64,000 nucleotides of DNA, from the NCBI RefSeq assembly GCF_035645195.1, contig NZ_DASQNA010000010.1, positions 62,001 through 126,000 on the forward strand, read 5' to 3'. Positions within the stretch are counted from its first letter, which is position 1. Each line of letters opens with the position of its first letter. A model generated the notes under the pieces. The model worked only from the letters and a program-made list of their open reading frames with translations, made no database searches and had not been told where the DNA came from. The DNA comes from Paenibacillus sp. GTDB lineage: Bacteria; Bacillota; Bacilli; Paenibacillales; YIM-B00363. A program made the position numbers and the translations under genes. Of this stretch, positions 24,854 through 33,528 are shown in pieces.

Positions 24854-24989
24854 CTTACTAATTGCTTCGCACGGCCGCTGAACAATCTTGGCAGTTTTGC
24901 GCAACTTGGGAAGTCGTGGAAACGTAAACTTGAAAAGGAGTGTTGGGCCTTTTGTGTTGTGTCATTGTCAGAAGTAAGGAGGAATTTGA

Positions 24990-25427
24990 TTGAGGTGGTC
25001 GAGTTACTTTTTCAGGGTGATGTGGTTTTTGGGGTTAATTTTTATGGTTACTATGAGTTACGAGCTTGAAATTATAGTTCAAAGGAACAGTTCGAGCAGT
25101 TTTCAGTACCACGCATCCTTTTGGTATTTCTCCGTTGCACCCACTCTCTTCGGTATTTATCTCTCCTTGCTCTTCATAAAAAGATGGTCGGTAAAAATAA
25201 ACATGCCGTTACTTCTAGGTGTTAGTGTTCCATGTCTTGCATTGACGTTGTATTCTCCTGTCATTTACACGATCGTTACCATGTCGCCTTCCTATTCAAC
25301 GGTACCGATCCCGTTTTGGCTTATGAAGATATCCCAATCCGGCATGTTTAGCATGATTTCAGCCTTCGGGGGATTTTCCTTGTTCATTGCTTTATTTAGT
25401 TCCGACCGTGTAAGGGGTTTACGCTAG
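24990..25427 (+). CDS. Membrane protein of unknown function
   Basis: A 145-residue protein with four predicted transmembrane helices (about 7-24, 41-62, 72-97 and 116-138). The start is TTG at 24990, supported by AGGAGG seven bases upstream. Composition is lower in GC than the chromosome average seen here, like its neighbours in the 23.5-25.6 kb patch. No family was recognised, and no catalytic motif is visible. Confidence 0.6.
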   Translation: MRWSSYFFRVMWFLGLIFMVTMSYELEIIVQRNSSSSFQYHASFWYFSVAPTLFGIYLSLLFIKRWSVKINMPLLLGVSVPCLALTLYSPVIYTIVTMSPSYSTVPIPFWLMKISQSGMFSMISAFGGFSLFIALFSSDRVRGLR

Positions 25428-25557
25428 CGGGGACGAGACCTCCTTATTCTTCGGCTTCGGGGCAACAAGCGGAGGCGATGGAAATGCGTTGATTGAGAGT
25501 AAATACTCTAAAAACTCTGATGAATTATGCTCCCGGGTACGATCGTTAGATGATAGA

Positions 25558-25589
25558 CACAAACCCCACATTGCTGTGGGGTTTGTGTT
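25558..25589. terminator. Terminator between accessory patch and ABC operon
   Basis: A perfect 14-bp stem (ACACAAACCCCACA 25558-25571 with TGTGGGGTTTGTGT 25576-25589) and a 4-base loop. The following T-run is short. It lies 25 bp downstream of the minus-strand permease stop and probably ends that operon. Confidence 0.65.
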
Positions 25590-25614
25590 TGGTCCAAGGC
25601 TCAACCGCAGCCGA

Positions 25615-28329
25615 TTATCCGACGTACCGCGTCGCCTCGCTGGGCGGAATGCGCAGCACCTTCCGCGCCGGCAGGCTGGCGAACGCCAGCGCGGCGCCGA
25701 GCGTGCCGAAGAAATAAACGGCCAGCGTCCCGAGCGGGAGCGTCAGCGATTGCCCGAGATCGCCCGACATCAGGGTGTCGAAAATGATGTAACTCATGTA
25801 CGTGCCGATCGTAAACCCGATGACGATGCCGAAGCCGCCGATGAACGCGCCTTCGAGCAGCAGCATCCAGAACGCCTGGCCGGCCGACACGCCGACCGCC
25901 CGCAGCATGCCGATCTGCTGCTGCCGCTGCCGCACGAGCCGGTACATGACGACCGTCAGCCCGATCATGCCGATCGCGAGCGCGAACTGGTTAAAGCGCA
26001 GAAACATGCGGATTAAATATTCGCCTGCGCGGTAGTACCCTGTCTCGGATTCTACGATGTTGATGACGTCGGCTACGTTCTGCAGCGTGAGCCCTCTTTC
26101 GATCGACTTCTCCAGTTCCGGGTCCGGGCGCTCCAGCTTGACGAGCACCGTCGAGTGGAGTTCTTCCGGTTGCTTCGCGAGGTCGGCGAGCGCTTCGCGG
26201 TGCATCCATAGACCGAACGACTCCGGGTGATATCCCGTCGTCTCCGCGACGGCGATGATCCGCTTGGCCGCTGACCGGTCGCCGATGCGCACGGGGAATT
26301 CGTCGCCGATCTCGAACATCCCGCTCCGCACGTACACCAGCGCATCCTCCGAGACGATGATCGCCTCTTTGTTGCGGGTCAGCTCCAGCCAGGCGTCCCG
26401 ATCGCTCGCGAACCGTTCGTCGCGCCGCCTCAGCTCGACGTCGTTGATTTCGGCGAAGGCGGCATCCACCCCGTTCGCCTTAAACAAGAACGGCCCCCAC
26501 TCGCCGACCTCCTTCTTCCACAACAGCTGCGTGACGGCGGCAAGGCGGAACCCGCTCCCGTCGTCGACCTCGCCGGAGGCGAGCAGCCCGCGCTCCATCT
26601 CCTCCGTCGACAGCGCCCGCTGATCTCTCGCCAGCAGATCGAAGCCGCCGGCGGCCTCGCGCGGGTCGGATTTCGACAGCATGACCTCCAGCGCCCCGTT
26701 GTAGACGAGCGGAAAGCTGACGAAGCAGGAAATGGCGGCAAACATGAGCATCAAGAGCCCGGTACGGAGCGGGTTCGCATTCAAATTCCGGAACGCCGTC
26801 CGCAGCAGGAACGTCGGCGCCGGAAGCGACCGGAACGGCAGCAGCAGCGCGTCGCACAGCCAGCGCAGGCACTGCATGAACAACAGCACGAACAGCGGCA
26901 CGGACAGCAGCGTCGTCAGCATGACGAGCGCCACCGCGTCCTCGTTCACCCATTCCCTGCGTATATCGGGAATGGCCGTGACAATGACGAGCGCCCCCGC
27001 AGCGACGCCGGATGCGACGAGCAGCCACAGCTGCGCCAAGGAGCTTCGCCGCCTCTCCCGCTCCGGCGCCGCCGGCGTCTGCAGCGCCTCGACGATCGAG
27101 AAGCGGACCGCCTTGCGGGAGATCGCCCACACGCAGCCGAACACGATCGAGAGGCCGATGGCGAAGCCCGCGAGCAGCGCTCCGGGTACGACCGCGAAGC
27201 CGAAGCCGTCCGAAGCATTGCCGGAGAACGATTCGACCATCGTCCGGCTGACCGAGACGGTCAGCACGTAGGCGAGCGCCGTACCGGCCGCGACGCCGAT
27301 GACGCTGGCTGTAAACCCGTAGATCAGCCCCTCCGTCCGCAGCAGCTTCTTCAGCTCTTTCCGCCCGAGGCCGATAGCGCGAAGAATGCCCATCTCCTGC
27401 CTTCGTTCCTCCGCGACCATCTTGAAAATGTTCGTGATCAGCACGATGCCGATCAGCACCGCGTTGCTGCTCGTCATGCCGAAGATGACCGTAATGAATT
27501 GCGCCGCATCCCGGAACGTGCGCGCCGCGTCCTCGCGGACCGGCGCCGCCTGCCATCCGATCGAGGGCGGTTCCGTCAGCAGCACGTTCGTGTACGCGCC
27601 CTCTTCCGCGCCGAGCAGCGCCCGCACGGTGTCCGGATGCAGCAAGACGGTCGCTCTGGCGCCGGCGACGCCGCGGTAGCCGGTGACGCCGCGCTCCGGC
27701 ACGATGTCGGCAACCGTCAGCGCATGCTCCCGGTTGGACGCGTCCAGCACGTGCACGGTGTCGCCCGCACGCACGTCCAGCGCCTCCGCCGCGCCGACCG
27801 ACAGCACCGCCTCGCCCGTCCCCGGCGCCGTCTTCCACAGCTCCGCGAGCGACGGGTCGAACCGGACCGCCTCGCCGCGGTCGACGCCGAGCGCGTACAA
27901 GTTCGGCACGGCCAGCAGCCGTTCGCCCGCCTCGTTCTTGACGAGCATCGTGAAGACGGCGGCGGCAACGGGCAGCGCGCGCCCCCTCGACCTCTCCGTC
28001 GCTAGGCGGATGTCTTCGTCTCGGAAGTAGGAACCCTCCAACAGCCGCTGATCCGTCGACGCCATATCGTACGCGATCGGGCCGAAGTGCCGCTCCATAT
28101 CTTGTTCAATCGTCCGCTGCAGCGAGGCGCTCGCGGCGAGCGTCATCGTGATCAGCGCGGTGCTGACGGCCAGCCCCAGCGCCGTCAGCAGCGACGTCTG
28201 GCGGTGCGACCATACGTTGCGCCACGCCATTCTCCGCACGTGCGGGTAACGCACAAGGCTGTGCGCCAAATACAGCAGCAGCGCCCCGGCGACGGCTGCG
28301 GCGACGGCGACGGCTGCGGTTGACATCAT
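25615..28329 (-). CDS. FtsX-family ABC transporter permease
   Basis: A 904-residue permease with duplicated FtsX domains. One helix (about 5-24) and another after MAWRNVWSHRQTSLLTALGL lead to an extracellular region (about 65-255), then three or more helices (about 265-400), two helices near 435 and 470, a second block after AFRNLNANPLRTGLLMLMF, a second soluble region (about 545-730) and a final FtsX block ending LPARKVLRIPPSEATRYVG. ATG 28329 overlaps the ATPase stop (ATGA). The signature KMVAEERRQEMGILRAIGLG in the middle is a typical FtsX coupling segment. It is the last gene of the regulator-kinase-ATPase-permease operon. Confidence 0.88.
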   Translation of the reverse strand: MMSTAAVAVAAAVAGALLLYLAHSLVRYPHVRRMAWRNVWSHRQTSLLTALGLAVSTALITMTLAASASLQRTIEQDMERHFGPIAYDMASTDQRLLEGSYFRDEDIRLATERSRGRALPVAAAVFTMLVKNEAGERLLAVPNLYALGVDRGEAVRFDPSLAELWKTAPGTGEAVLSVGAAEALDVRAGDTVHVLDASNREHALTVADIVPERGVTGYRGVAGARATVLLHPDTVRALLGAEEGAYTNVLLTEPPSIGWQAAPVREDAARTFRDAAQFITVIFGMTSSNAVLIGIVLITNIFKMVAEERRQEMGILRAIGLGRKELKKLLRTEGLIYGFTASVIGVAAGTALAYVLTVSVSRTMVESFSGNASDGFGFAVVPGALLAGFAIGLSIVFGCVWAISRKAVRFSIVEALQTPAAPERERRRSSLAQLWLLVASGVAAGALVIVTAIPDIRREWVNEDAVALVMLTTLLSVPLFVLLFMQCLRWLCDALLLPFRSLPAPTFLLRTAFRNLNANPLRTGLLMLMFAAISCFVSFPLVYNGALEVMLSKSDPREAAGGFDLLARDQRALSTEEMERGLLASGEVDDGSGFRLAAVTQLLWKKEVGEWGPFLFKANGVDAAFAEINDVELRRRDERFASDRDAWLELTRNKEAIIVSEDALVYVRSGMFEIGDEFPVRIGDRSAAKRIIAVAETTGYHPESFGLWMHREALADLAKQPEELHSTVLVKLERPDPELEKSIERGLTLQNVADVINIVESETGYYRAGEYLIRMFLRFNQFALAIGMIGLTVVMYRLVRQRQQQIGMLRAVGVSAGQAFWMLLLEGAFIGGFGIVIGFTIGTYMSYIIFDTLMSGDLGQSLTLPLGTLAVYFFGTLGAALAFASLPARKVLRIPPSEATRYVG

Positions 28330-29060
28330 GTCCACCCCCACGCCCCGTCGCGACGGTCGTTCCGCTGCTTCGCCCGCTCTTCGATCACCTTGCCGCTGTC
28401 CATGAAGAGCGTGCGGTCGGCGTAAACCGCCACGTCGGGGTTATGCGTCACGATGACGAACGTGATTCCCTCCACGCGGTTCAGGTGCTCGATCAAATCC
28501 ATCACCAGTACGTTCGTCTTGCTGTCGAGCGCGCCGGTCGGTTCGTCCGCCCATACGATGGAAGGCTTGTTGACGATGGCCCGGGCGATCGCGACCCGCT
28601 GCTGCTGGCCGCCGGACAGCTCCCCGGGGCGATGGTTCGCCCGCTCCTTGAGCCCGACGCGGGTGAGCGCCTCGACCGCGCGCTCCCGCGCCTCCTTCGG
28701 CTTGACGCCGGTGCATAGCAGCGGCATTTCGACGTTCTCGGCCGCCGTCAGCACCGGAATCAAGTTGTACGCTTGAAACACGAAGCCCATCCGGCTCGCT
28801 CGGAACGCGTCGCGCTGATGAGGCCGCAGCGCGGCGTAATCGGCGCCCTCGACGCGCACTTCGCCCTTGCTGATGTCGTCGAGTCCCGACAAGCAGTTGA
28901 GCAGCGTCGTTTTCCCGCATCCGGACGGCCCCATGATCGAAATAATTTCGCCTCTGGCGATTTCGAGCGACACGCCCTTCAACGCTTCCAGGCTGTTTTC
29001 GCCGTGGCCGTACATTTTCCACACATCCCGCGCCTCGATTAAGGCTTGTTCGCCGCTCAC
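28326..29060 (-). CDS. ABC transporter ATPase, MacB/LolD type
   Basis: A 244-residue ATPase with Walker A GPSGCGKTT, signature LSGGQQQRVAIARAI, Walker B VWADEPTGALD and switch histidine in VIVTHNPDVAVYAD. The start is GTG with AGGAGG upstream. A linker FRASRMGFVFQAYNLIPVL carries the Q-loop. It energises the FtsX permease encoded immediately downstream with a 4-bp overlap, and lies 36 bp after the kinase gene, so sensing and transport are in one transcript. Confidence 0.93.
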   Translation of the reverse strand: MSGEQALIEARDVWKMYGHGENSLEALKGVSLEIARGEIISIMGPSGCGKTTLLNCLSGLDDISKGEVRVEGADYAALRPHQRDAFRASRMGFVFQAYNLIPVLTAAENVEMPLLCTGVKPKEARERAVEALTRVGLKERANHRPGELSGGQQQRVAIARAIVNKPSIVWADEPTGALDSKTNVLVMDLIEHLNRVEGITFVIVTHNPDVAVYADRTLFMDSGKVIEERAKQRNDRRDGAWGWT

Positions 29061-29096
29061 ATTCGCCCCTCCTTTCCTCCGTTCGACGCCCCGCCG

Positions 29097-30122
29097 CTAC
29101 GGCTGCAGCGGAAACACCGGGAGCCTGACGGTAAATTCGGTTCCTTCCCCCACCCGGCTCGCGACCTGAATCGTTCCCCCGTGGGCTTCGATAAATTCCT
29201 TGGCGATGGCAAGGCCGAGTCCGGTGCCGCCCGACGCGCGGCTGCGGGACGCCTCTACCCGGTAAAATCGTTTGAAAATATAAGGCACATGCTCCGGAGG
29301 AATGCCCGGCCCGTTATCCGCGACGTCGATCCGCAGCGTCCCGTCCTCTTCCGCGTAACGCACCGTGACGGCGCCGCCCTCGGGCGCGTAGCGAATCGCG
29401 TTGCCGATCAAATTGACCAGCACTTGTTTGATGCGGGTCCGATCGCAATACACTTCGCCGTCCCACTCGCCTTCCACCCGGATGGTCGCCGCCTTCTCCT
29501 CCGCCTCCATCTCCATGATGGAGACGATCTCCTGCAGCGTCGGCGCGATGCCGACCCAGGCGCGGTCGAGCTGCAGCCGGCCCGCCTCGGCCAAATTCAA
29601 GTCCCGCATGTCTTGGATGAGGCGCGACATGCGCCGCGTCTCGTCCAGCAGCGGCACGAGATTTTCCGGCTTCAGCTCCTCCGCGCCTTTCAGCATCGTC
29701 TCCAGATGACCGCGGATGATCGCGAGCGGCGTCCGCAGCTCATGCGCCACGTCGGCGACGAGCTGGTTGCGCGTCTCCTCGCCTCTCGTCAGCTCGGATT
29801 TGAGCGCATTAATCGCGCGGGCGAGCGAGGCGAGCTCGTCGTCCGCTCCGGGCAGCTCGACGGCGTGCAGCGCCGGGTGAAGCCGCACCGCCTCTGCCTG
29901 TTCGGCGAGCGAGGCGAGGCGCCGCGAGGCGGTCGCCGCCAGCGCGAACGACAGACCGCCGACGACGAACGCCGCGATCAGGCAGGCGGCCGCCAGCTTG
30001 ACGCCGCCCGACCGCGCCGGCACGATGCCCGGCGCCGCCAGCACCGCCGCGCCGGCGGTCGCTCCGAAGACGGCCATGCCGTACCCGAACAGAAGCCAGC
30101 CGAGCTTCGCCTGCGCCTTCAC
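29097..30122 (-). CDS. Sensor histidine kinase with minimal extracellular loop
   Basis: A 341-residue kinase. Two transmembrane helices (about 8-30 and 42-64) are separated by only about 11 residues, so there is no extracellular sensor domain; a HAMP-like linker follows. The phosphoacceptor is His127 in LVADVAHELRTP; the ATPase domain has LIGNAIRYAPEGG, DNGPGIPPEH, FKRFYRVE and GTGLGLAIA. The GTG start overlaps the regulator stop by 4 bp. Kinases of this shape (intramembrane-sensing) often work with ABC exporters that detect antimicrobial peptides, as in Bce-type systems, and the exporter genes follow directly. Confidence 0.9.
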   Translation of the reverse strand: MKAQAKLGWLLFGYGMAVFGATAGAAVLAAPGIVPARSGGVKLAAACLIAAFVVGGLSFALAATASRRLASLAEQAEAVRLHPALHAVELPGADDELASLARAINALKSELTRGEETRNQLVADVAHELRTPLAIIRGHLETMLKGAEELKPENLVPLLDETRRMSRLIQDMRDLNLAEAGRLQLDRAWVGIAPTLQEIVSIMEMEAEEKAATIRVEGEWDGEVYCDRTRIKQVLVNLIGNAIRYAPEGGAVTVRYAEEDGTLRIDVADNGPGIPPEHVPYIFKRFYRVEASRSRASGGTGLGLAIAKEFIEAHGGTIQVASRVGEGTEFTVRLPVFPLQP

Positions 30123-30829
30123 GCGAAATCTCCCATTTTATACCCGACGCCGTGCACCGTGAGGATCATCTCCGGGTTGGAGAAGTCGATTTCCAGCTTC
30201 TTGCGCAGGTTGCGAATATGCGTATCGATCGTCCGCTCGTAGCCGGTATATTCTTCGCCCAGCGCGATTTCGAGCAGGTCGAGGCGGCTGAACACGCGGC
30301 CTTGATGCTTCGCGAGCGTGACCAATATTTTGAATTCCGTGGGCGTCAGGGCGACCGGCTGACCTTCCAGGTACACCGTATGTCCCGGCAGGTCGATCGC
30401 AAGCCTTCCCCGCCGCCATAGCGGATCGGGCTCCGGTTCCGGCTTCCGCTTATTCGTCCGGCGCAGCACGACCCGAATTCTCGCCTCCAGCTCGCGCATC
30501 GAGAACGGCTTCGTGATGAAATCGTCCGCCCCGATTTCGAGTCCGAGCAGCTTGTCGATCTCTTCGGACTTAGCGGTCAGGAAGATGACGGGAATGTCCG
30601 AGAACGTCCGCAGCTTGCGGCAGACGTCCAGCCCGTTCATTCCCGGCATCATCCAGTCGAGCAGCACCAGATCGAACGCGCCGCCCGCCTCCAGCAGCCG
30701 CAGCGCCTCCGCCCCGCTGTGAGCCTGCCGAACCGCATAGCCTTCGTTGATCAAATACGAAGCGATGAACGACGTCATTTTCTCCTCGTCGTCCACGACC
30801 AATATGTTTACGATAGACGCTTGTTCCAT
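30119..30829 (-). CDS. OmpR-family response regulator
   Basis: A 236-residue regulator with receiver domain (VVDDEE near 11-16, phosphoacceptor Asp58 in LLDWMMPGMNG, conserved Lys in ITKPFSMREL) and a winged-helix effector domain ending ERTIDTHIRNLRKKLE and VHGVGYKMG. It is the first gene of the operon and should control it. A 13-bp palindrome upstream is the only visible candidate site; the TTTAAG repeat of the other OmpR system is absent here, so the two systems appear to have separate regulons. Confidence 0.93.
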   Translation of the reverse strand: MEQASIVNILVVDDEEKMTSFIASYLINEGYAVRQAHSGAEALRLLEAGGAFDLVLLDWMMPGMNGLDVCRKLRTFSDIPVIFLTAKSEEIDKLLGLEIGADDFITKPFSMRELEARIRVVLRRTNKRKPEPEPDPLWRRGRLAIDLPGHTVYLEGQPVALTPTEFKILVTLAKHQGRVFSRLDLLEIALGEEYTGYERTIDTHIRNLRKKLEIDFSNPEMILTVHGVGYKMGDFA

Positions 30830-30866
30830 GCCGCTGACCTCACCTGTCGAAAGGATTGTTTGTCTT

Positions 30867-30879
30867 CCTAATAGTTAGG
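30867..30879. promoter_or_regulatory. Palindrome upstream of second OmpR system
   Basis: CCTAATAGTTAGG is an inverted repeat (CCTAA/TTAGG) 38-50 bp upstream of the regulator ATG, in an otherwise AT-rich stretch. Possible operator or part of the promoter. Confidence 0.3.
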
Positions 30880-30941
30880 TTACTGTATTCGACGCCGAGC
30901 GGCCTCCCCCTCTTTTCCGACGCGCTCTCGAAACGGGGGAA

Positions 30942-30972
30942 GCGGCAGCGCGGCGGACGCCGCGGCTGCCGC
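30942..30972 (-). terminator. GC-rich hairpin after the SOD gene
   Basis: GCGGCAGCGCGGCG (30942-30955) pairs with CGCCGCGGCTGCCGC (30958-30972) with one bulge, 8 bp past the SOD stop. The following T-tract on the minus strand is weak. Confidence 0.45.
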
Positions 30973-30980
30973 CGGATGCG

Positions 30981-31709
30981 TTACTCGATATTGCCGCCCG
31001 CGATGCGGTCGCCGGCGTTGCCCGCCGGATCGGTCATATGGTCGTCTTCGGCGGCATGGATGATGAACGATTTGCCCCAAATAGAGTTCGGAGCGCCTTT
31101 ATCCAAGGACAGCCCTTCGGCGACGAACGACGCGCTGCCTTTGCCGTCCGCGCCGACGATCAAGTTGTCGAAATCGCCGACATGATGCCCTTCCGGATTG
31201 TGCTGCCCGTGCTTTTTGCCCTCGGGATTGTAGTGGCCGCCCGCCGTTTTGAAGTCGTTGTTCTCGAACGCCTTCTCATGCAGATGGAAACCGTGCGGCC
31301 CCGGCGTCAACCCGGACGCTTCGATTTCGACGCGCACGCCGCCTTCCGCCGCGGACAACAGCGCCTTCCCGATCGCCGCTCCCGCAGCGTCCACGATCGG
31401 CACCTCGACCTTGCCGATATAGATCGCCTTGTTCGCGCCGTCCCAATGGACCGGCTCGTTCACCAGCTCGCTGACCATACGCACGGGCACGTACGTCGTG
31501 CCTTGGTAAATGAACGCTTCGGGCACCTTCGTTCCTTGGTTGTCGAACGTGCCTTCGGCCGAGGACCGGTCTGCTCCCTGAACGAAAAATTTCAAGTTTT
31601 CGATCGTCGCGGCGATCGGCTGCTCCTGCGCCATCGCGAGCCCCGAGAAAAACAGCGACCCGCACAGGAACGCGGAAGCGACGTGGGTAACGGTGAATCG
31701 TTTTTGCAT
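30981..31709 (-). CDS. Secreted Cu/Zn superoxide dismutase with stalk domain
   Basis: A 242-residue exported protein. A Sec signal ends near AMAQEQ (about 27). Residues 30-100 form a copper-amine-oxidase N-terminal-like (stalk) domain (FIYQGTTYVPVRMVSELV, then WDGANKAIYIGK). The SOD domain follows: Cu ligands His142 and His144 in HGFHLHEKA, bridging His159 in GGHYNPEG, His167 and His176 with Asp179 (HVGDF) for zinc, Cu ligand His218, and the guiding Arg235 in AGDRIAGG. All metal ligands are present. The two cysteines forming the usual intrasubunit disulfide are absent; the only Cys is in the signal peptide. It should detoxify extracellular superoxide, held at the wall by the stalk domain. Confidence 0.9.
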   Translation of the reverse strand: MQKRFTVTHVASAFLCGSLFFSGLAMAQEQPIAATIENLKFFVQGADRSSAEGTFDNQGTKVPEAFIYQGTTYVPVRMVSELVNEPVHWDGANKAIYIGKVEVPIVDAAGAAIGKALLSAAEGGVRVEIEASGLTPGPHGFHLHEKAFENNDFKTAGGHYNPEGKKHGQHNPEGHHVGDFDNLIVGADGKGSASFVAEGLSLDKGAPNSIWGKSFIIHAAEDDHMTDPAGNAGDRIAGGNIE

Positions 31710-31756
31710 AATGTAGAAACATCCTCCTTCGATTGACTTTCACACATCGAATCGTA

Positions 31757-32362
31757 CTAGAGCGGTTTGAAGGTTGTATCGGCATTCGCCGAACTTCGTG
31801 CGCGCAAATTGCGAAGATTTTGCGAAGCGGCGAGCAGCGCGGCGAACGCGGCGCCGTTCAACGCCCCGACGGCGAGCCCGTCGTAGATGTGATGTTCCCT
31901 GAACGTCTCCGCCGGACTGTGCAGCGCCCAGGCGCTTAGCAGCAGCGCCGCGCCCCAGGAGGAGCCGCCGGCGAGCGTCCATAGCCAGCGCATAGCCGGC
32001 GCCTCGCGCCTTGCGAGGGCGCACAGCCAGCCGAGGAGCGCCCCTCCGGCGAGGCCGACCCAAATATAGCCGATCTCCTCACCTGACCGCGCATCGAGGA
32101 ACGCATGCGTCGCCGCGAACGCCGCCATATGCGCCAGCGTCCACCGCCCGCCGCCCGGCAGCCCGAACCCCTTCATCACCGCCCACTGCAGCAAGCCCGC
32201 GACGCCTCCGGTGATGAGGCCGAACGCAAGGCCGACGACCGCCGCGATCAGCTTCCAATTTTCGCCTGTATACCCGCCCGGAAAATGCCCGAAATACCCC
32301 GCGAACGCGTACCCCGCCGCGGACGCCGCCATCCATGCCGCCCAAAACGCCGCCGTTCTCAT
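31757..32362 (-). CDS. Multi-helix membrane protein of unknown function
   Basis: A 201-residue hydrophobic protein with about five to six transmembrane helices (starting MRTAAFWAAWMAASAAGYAF). ATG 32362 follows GGGAGAGG; a much longer frame upstream is only an antisense shadow of the divergent gene. Histidines and acidic residues near THAFLDARSGEE are conspicuous but no family was recognised. The region between this gene and the divergent one (32363-32545) is AT-rich and contains both promoters. Confidence 0.6.
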   Translation of the reverse strand: MRTAAFWAAWMAASAAGYAFAGYFGHFPGGYTGENWKLIAAVVGLAFGLITGGVAGLLQWAVMKGFGLPGGGRWTLAHMAAFAATHAFLDARSGEEIGYIWVGLAGGALLGWLCALARREAPAMRWLWTLAGGSSWGAALLLSAWALHSPAETFREHHIYDGLAVGALNGAAFAALLAASQNLRNLRARSSANADTTFKPL

Positions 32363-32545
32363 ATACGCCTCTCCCGCCTTTTTCGTGATGACTGCATTGT
32401 ACAAAAGAGGTATTAACAATTTGCGGAGATGTTGCGAGGATTTGAAGCGGACCGGTCCGCGACGACAAAATCCCGGCATCGTCTTCGCAAATCCTTCGCA
32501 TGGGATATTTACAATGGAGAGAAACGAGGGAAAAGGAGAATCGCG

Positions 32546-33157
32546 ATGGACAAGAAGCAAACGATTTCCCCCGGGGCGCTGTTCGCCGCGGCGGGCGCCG
32601 GGTTCGCCTTGTACAGTTCGTACGATTGGCATGGGATGGGGCGGTTGATCAATACGGGGGATCCCGACCACCGGCTTGCCGACTACGCCTTGTTTCTCGT
32701 TCCGCTGCTGCTGGGGTGCGGAACGGCGCTGCGATACCGCGGCGCGGGAGGCCGGGGGACGCGCGCCGGGGTCGGCCTCGCCTGCGTCGGATTCGCGCTG
32801 CTTGCGGCGGCGTATTTTTTTGCGAAGTGGATTTACCATGCGGAGATTCCGATCTTCGTGCTGCTGTTTTATCCGGGCACGCTGATTGTATCGGCCGCCC
32901 TGCTCTTGCTGGCGGCAGCCGACCGGAGCAAGGCCGTCCGAACGGCGCTGGCCGCGGCCGCGCTGCTTGCGCTTGCGCACGCCGTCGCCCCGCAGTTTGC
33001 CGCCGCGTCCTACGGCAAGCCGATCGGCTCGGAGGTCAAATGCTGGACCGGCATCGCGCTGGGCGCAAGCTGGATGCTGCTCGGCTTGGCGACGCTCCGG
33101 CGGCGGGCTGCACCTTCGGCGCCGTCGAGCGGACGAACCCTCGGCGGACGCGGCTAG
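32546..33157 (+). CDS. Membrane protein of unknown function
   Basis: A 203-residue protein with six predicted transmembrane helices. ATG 32546 follows AAAAGGAG. The first loop contains SSYDWHGMGRLINTGDPDH, an unusually polar segment between helices 1 and 2 that could be a ligand-facing loop. The last 30 residues are low-complexity (Arg, Ala, Ser, Gly). Its 3' end overlaps the convergent CCPF-protein gene by 122 bp, which is unusual; one of the two C-termini may be less constrained. Function unknown. Confidence 0.65.
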   Translation: MDKKQTISPGALFAAAGAGFALYSSYDWHGMGRLINTGDPDHRLADYALFLVPLLLGCGTALRYRGAGGRGTRAGVGLACVGFALLAAAYFFAKWIYHAEIPIFVLLFYPGTLIVSAALLLLAAADRSKAVRTALAAAALLALAHAVAPQFAAASYGKPIGSEVKCWTGIALGASWMLLGLATLRRRAAPSAPSSGRTLGGRG

Positions 33158-33497
33158 GCGTAATGCTCGCAACGCCGCGCACGCCGAGCTCTTCCAACAG
33201 GAACGCCTTCGCTTCCGCCGGGCCCGTCAGTTCGAGCCGAACGCGCTCGTCTCCCGGCCGGTACGCCGTAAGCCGCATCGTCAGGAACGGGCAGCAGCGA
33301 TGCTCCAGCGGCATCCATTCGGCCAGCCGGCCGAGCAGCTCCGGTCCCGGCTCCAGCGCGAACGCGTACCCGTCCGGCAGCTCCTCCCATCCCGCCAGCC
33401 GGCTTCCGAAAATATCCCTCTTCAGCTCCTCGTACCGGCGTCTTTCCTCCGGAGCGAACGTCAGTCTGGAGCAAGCGATGCCGCAATCCGCACTCAT
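33036..33497 (-). CDS. CCPF-motif small protein controlled by MerR-type promoter
   Basis: A 153-residue soluble protein, ATG 33497 with GGGAGG upstream. The N-terminus MSADCGIACSRLTFAPEE has two cysteines; the core reads LPDGYAFALEPGPELL and then EWMPLEHRCCPFLTMRL, with a Cys-Cys-Pro-Phe motif beside His and Glu; ELTGPAEAKAFLLEELG ends the domain at about residue 110. The remaining C-terminus is low-complexity and overlaps the convergent membrane protein gene. The Cys-rich core looks like a thiol or soft-metal-binding site. The gene is divergent from a MerR regulator and its promoter has the 19-bp spacer typical of MerR activation. I recall similar uncharacterised proteins near metal-resistance genes; the function is not established. 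Confidence 0.7.
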   Translation of the reverse strand: MSADCGIACSRLTFAPEERRRYEELKRDIFGSRLAGWEELPDGYAFALEPGPELLGRLAEWMPLEHRCCPFLTMRLTAYRPGDERVRLELTGPAEAKAFLLEELGVRGVASITPSRVRRGFVRSTAPKVQPAAGASPSRAASSLRPARCRSSI

Positions 33498-33528
33498 GCC
33501 GATTCCTCCCTTTCTTCGAACCATATGA

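Noticed and set aside
31757-33172. 471-codon minus-strand frame
   Set aside because: Only the last 201 codons (from 32362) have a ribosome binding site and membrane character; the rest is antisense to the 32.5-33.2 kb gene.
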